64,000 nucleotides of DNA from Roseiarcus sp035606915 (GTDB lineage: Bacteria > Pseudomonadota > Alphaproteobacteria > Rhizobiales > Beijerinckiaceae), in the NCBI GenBank assembly GCA_035606915.1, contig DATNDU010000162.1, positions 28,148-92,147 on the forward strand, written 5' to 3'. Below the pieces are notes generated by a model, which was not told the DNA's origin, did no database searches, and was given only the letters and a program-made list of their open reading frames with translations. Within the stretch, counting starts at the first letter, position 1, and each line of letters opens with the position of its first letter. The translations under genes and the position numbers were made by a program. Shown piece after piece: positions 63,842 to 64,000 of this stretch.

Positions 63842-64000
63842 AAGGCGGCGCGATCCGAAACGCTGCCGGAATTCCCCGCGCTGGCAAAAAGCGCCAGAGA
63901 GGTCGACGACTGGTATGCATCCTATGTGCGCGGCTTGACCGCCGACGATTTCGACCACGGTCTCGAATTCGCCTTCACCAGCGGAAAACCGGCGCGGATG
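63842..64000 (+). pseudogene. DinB-like fragment, no start, runs off window
   Basis: A plus-strand frame reads KAARSETLPEFPALAKSARE, then DDWYASYVRGLTADDFDHGL and EFAFTSGKPARM to the window edge. The DDWYxxYV pattern and the FTSGKPARM block resemble the middle of DinB-family proteins. No start codon or N-terminal third precedes it; the palindromic repeat lies immediately upstream. It may be a truncated remnant or, less likely, a gene with an unrecognised start. Confidence 0.45.

Overview
The window is a high-GC alphaproteobacterial chromosome segment. A Rhizobiales (Hyphomicrobiales) member is the best fit: the porin has the N-terminal pattern common in that order, the folE/hisI/NifU-like/yidD neighbourhood is typical of it, and several palindromic intergenic repeats resemble those of that order. 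Genus cannot be resolved from this sequence. Translations were read by eye and compared with remembered family motifs; no database search was run.

Layout. (1) 1-6188: a partial orphan gene, a LacI-type regulator with GntR-like operator sites, and an operon of SDR, MBL-fold lactonase-like, beta-hydroxyacid dehydrogenase, MmgE/PrpD and carboxymuconolactone-decarboxylase genes, probably for catabolism of an unidentified acid or lactone. (2) 6189-9198: a decay zone with frameshifted and internally deleted branched-chain amino acid ABC transporter genes (LivF, LivG, LivM, binding protein) and an amidohydrolase broken by an in-frame stop and a 3' truncation. (3) 9199-19978: respiratory nitrate reduction, narK-narGHJI plus a PpiC-type isomerase on the minus strand, divergent from nnrS, with an FNR/CRP-type box pair between them. 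(4) 20065-22930: metB-like gene, 5-formyl-THF cyclo-ligase, TDT-family transporter. (5) 22987-26751: a cassette of DUF2249 proteins, a MIP18/DUF59 protein, a polytopic heme-copper-oxidase-like membrane protein, an NsrR-like Rrf2 regulator and a divergent AhpD-like protein. The same 15-bp palindrome lies in front of the membrane gene and in front of the regulator, suggesting a self-contained nitrosative or redox stress regulon.

(6) 26925-34290: SorC regulator, ribose-type ABC transporter, NAD-dependent dehydrogenase and a DhaK/DhaL pair, likely uptake and phosphorylation of a short ketose or polyol-derived sugar. (7) 34413-36327: a PPK2 remnant, a small hypothetical gene and an MDR-family oxidoreductase. 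(8) 36452-42056: BMP-type nucleoside ABC transporter divergent from a nucleobase/nucleoside deaminase. (9) 42129-46236: a 28-residue membrane microprotein, a MITE-like repeat, a GlsB/YeaQ protein, FAH-family hydrolase, enoyl-CoA hydratase with a divergent TetR regulator, and an AT-richer sulfotransferase-like gene. (10) 46269-55436: a symporter-histidine kinase hybrid, porin, YcgN-family protein, patatin, hisI, folE, a NifU-like scaffold and yidD. (11) 55525-63529: three SGNH hydrolases plus an MBOAT acyltransferase (candidate polysaccharide O-acetylation operon), a class III aminotransferase, an SH3 protein and a 2-hydroxyacid dehydrogenase. The window ends in a repeat and an N-terminally incomplete DinB-like fragment.

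The genes suggest a facultatively denitrifying or nitrate-respiring heterotroph using organic acids, sugars and nucleosides. Several loci carry internal deletions, so recent gene loss is a theme of the region. No tRNA, rRNA, CRISPR array or intact insertion sequence was recognised.
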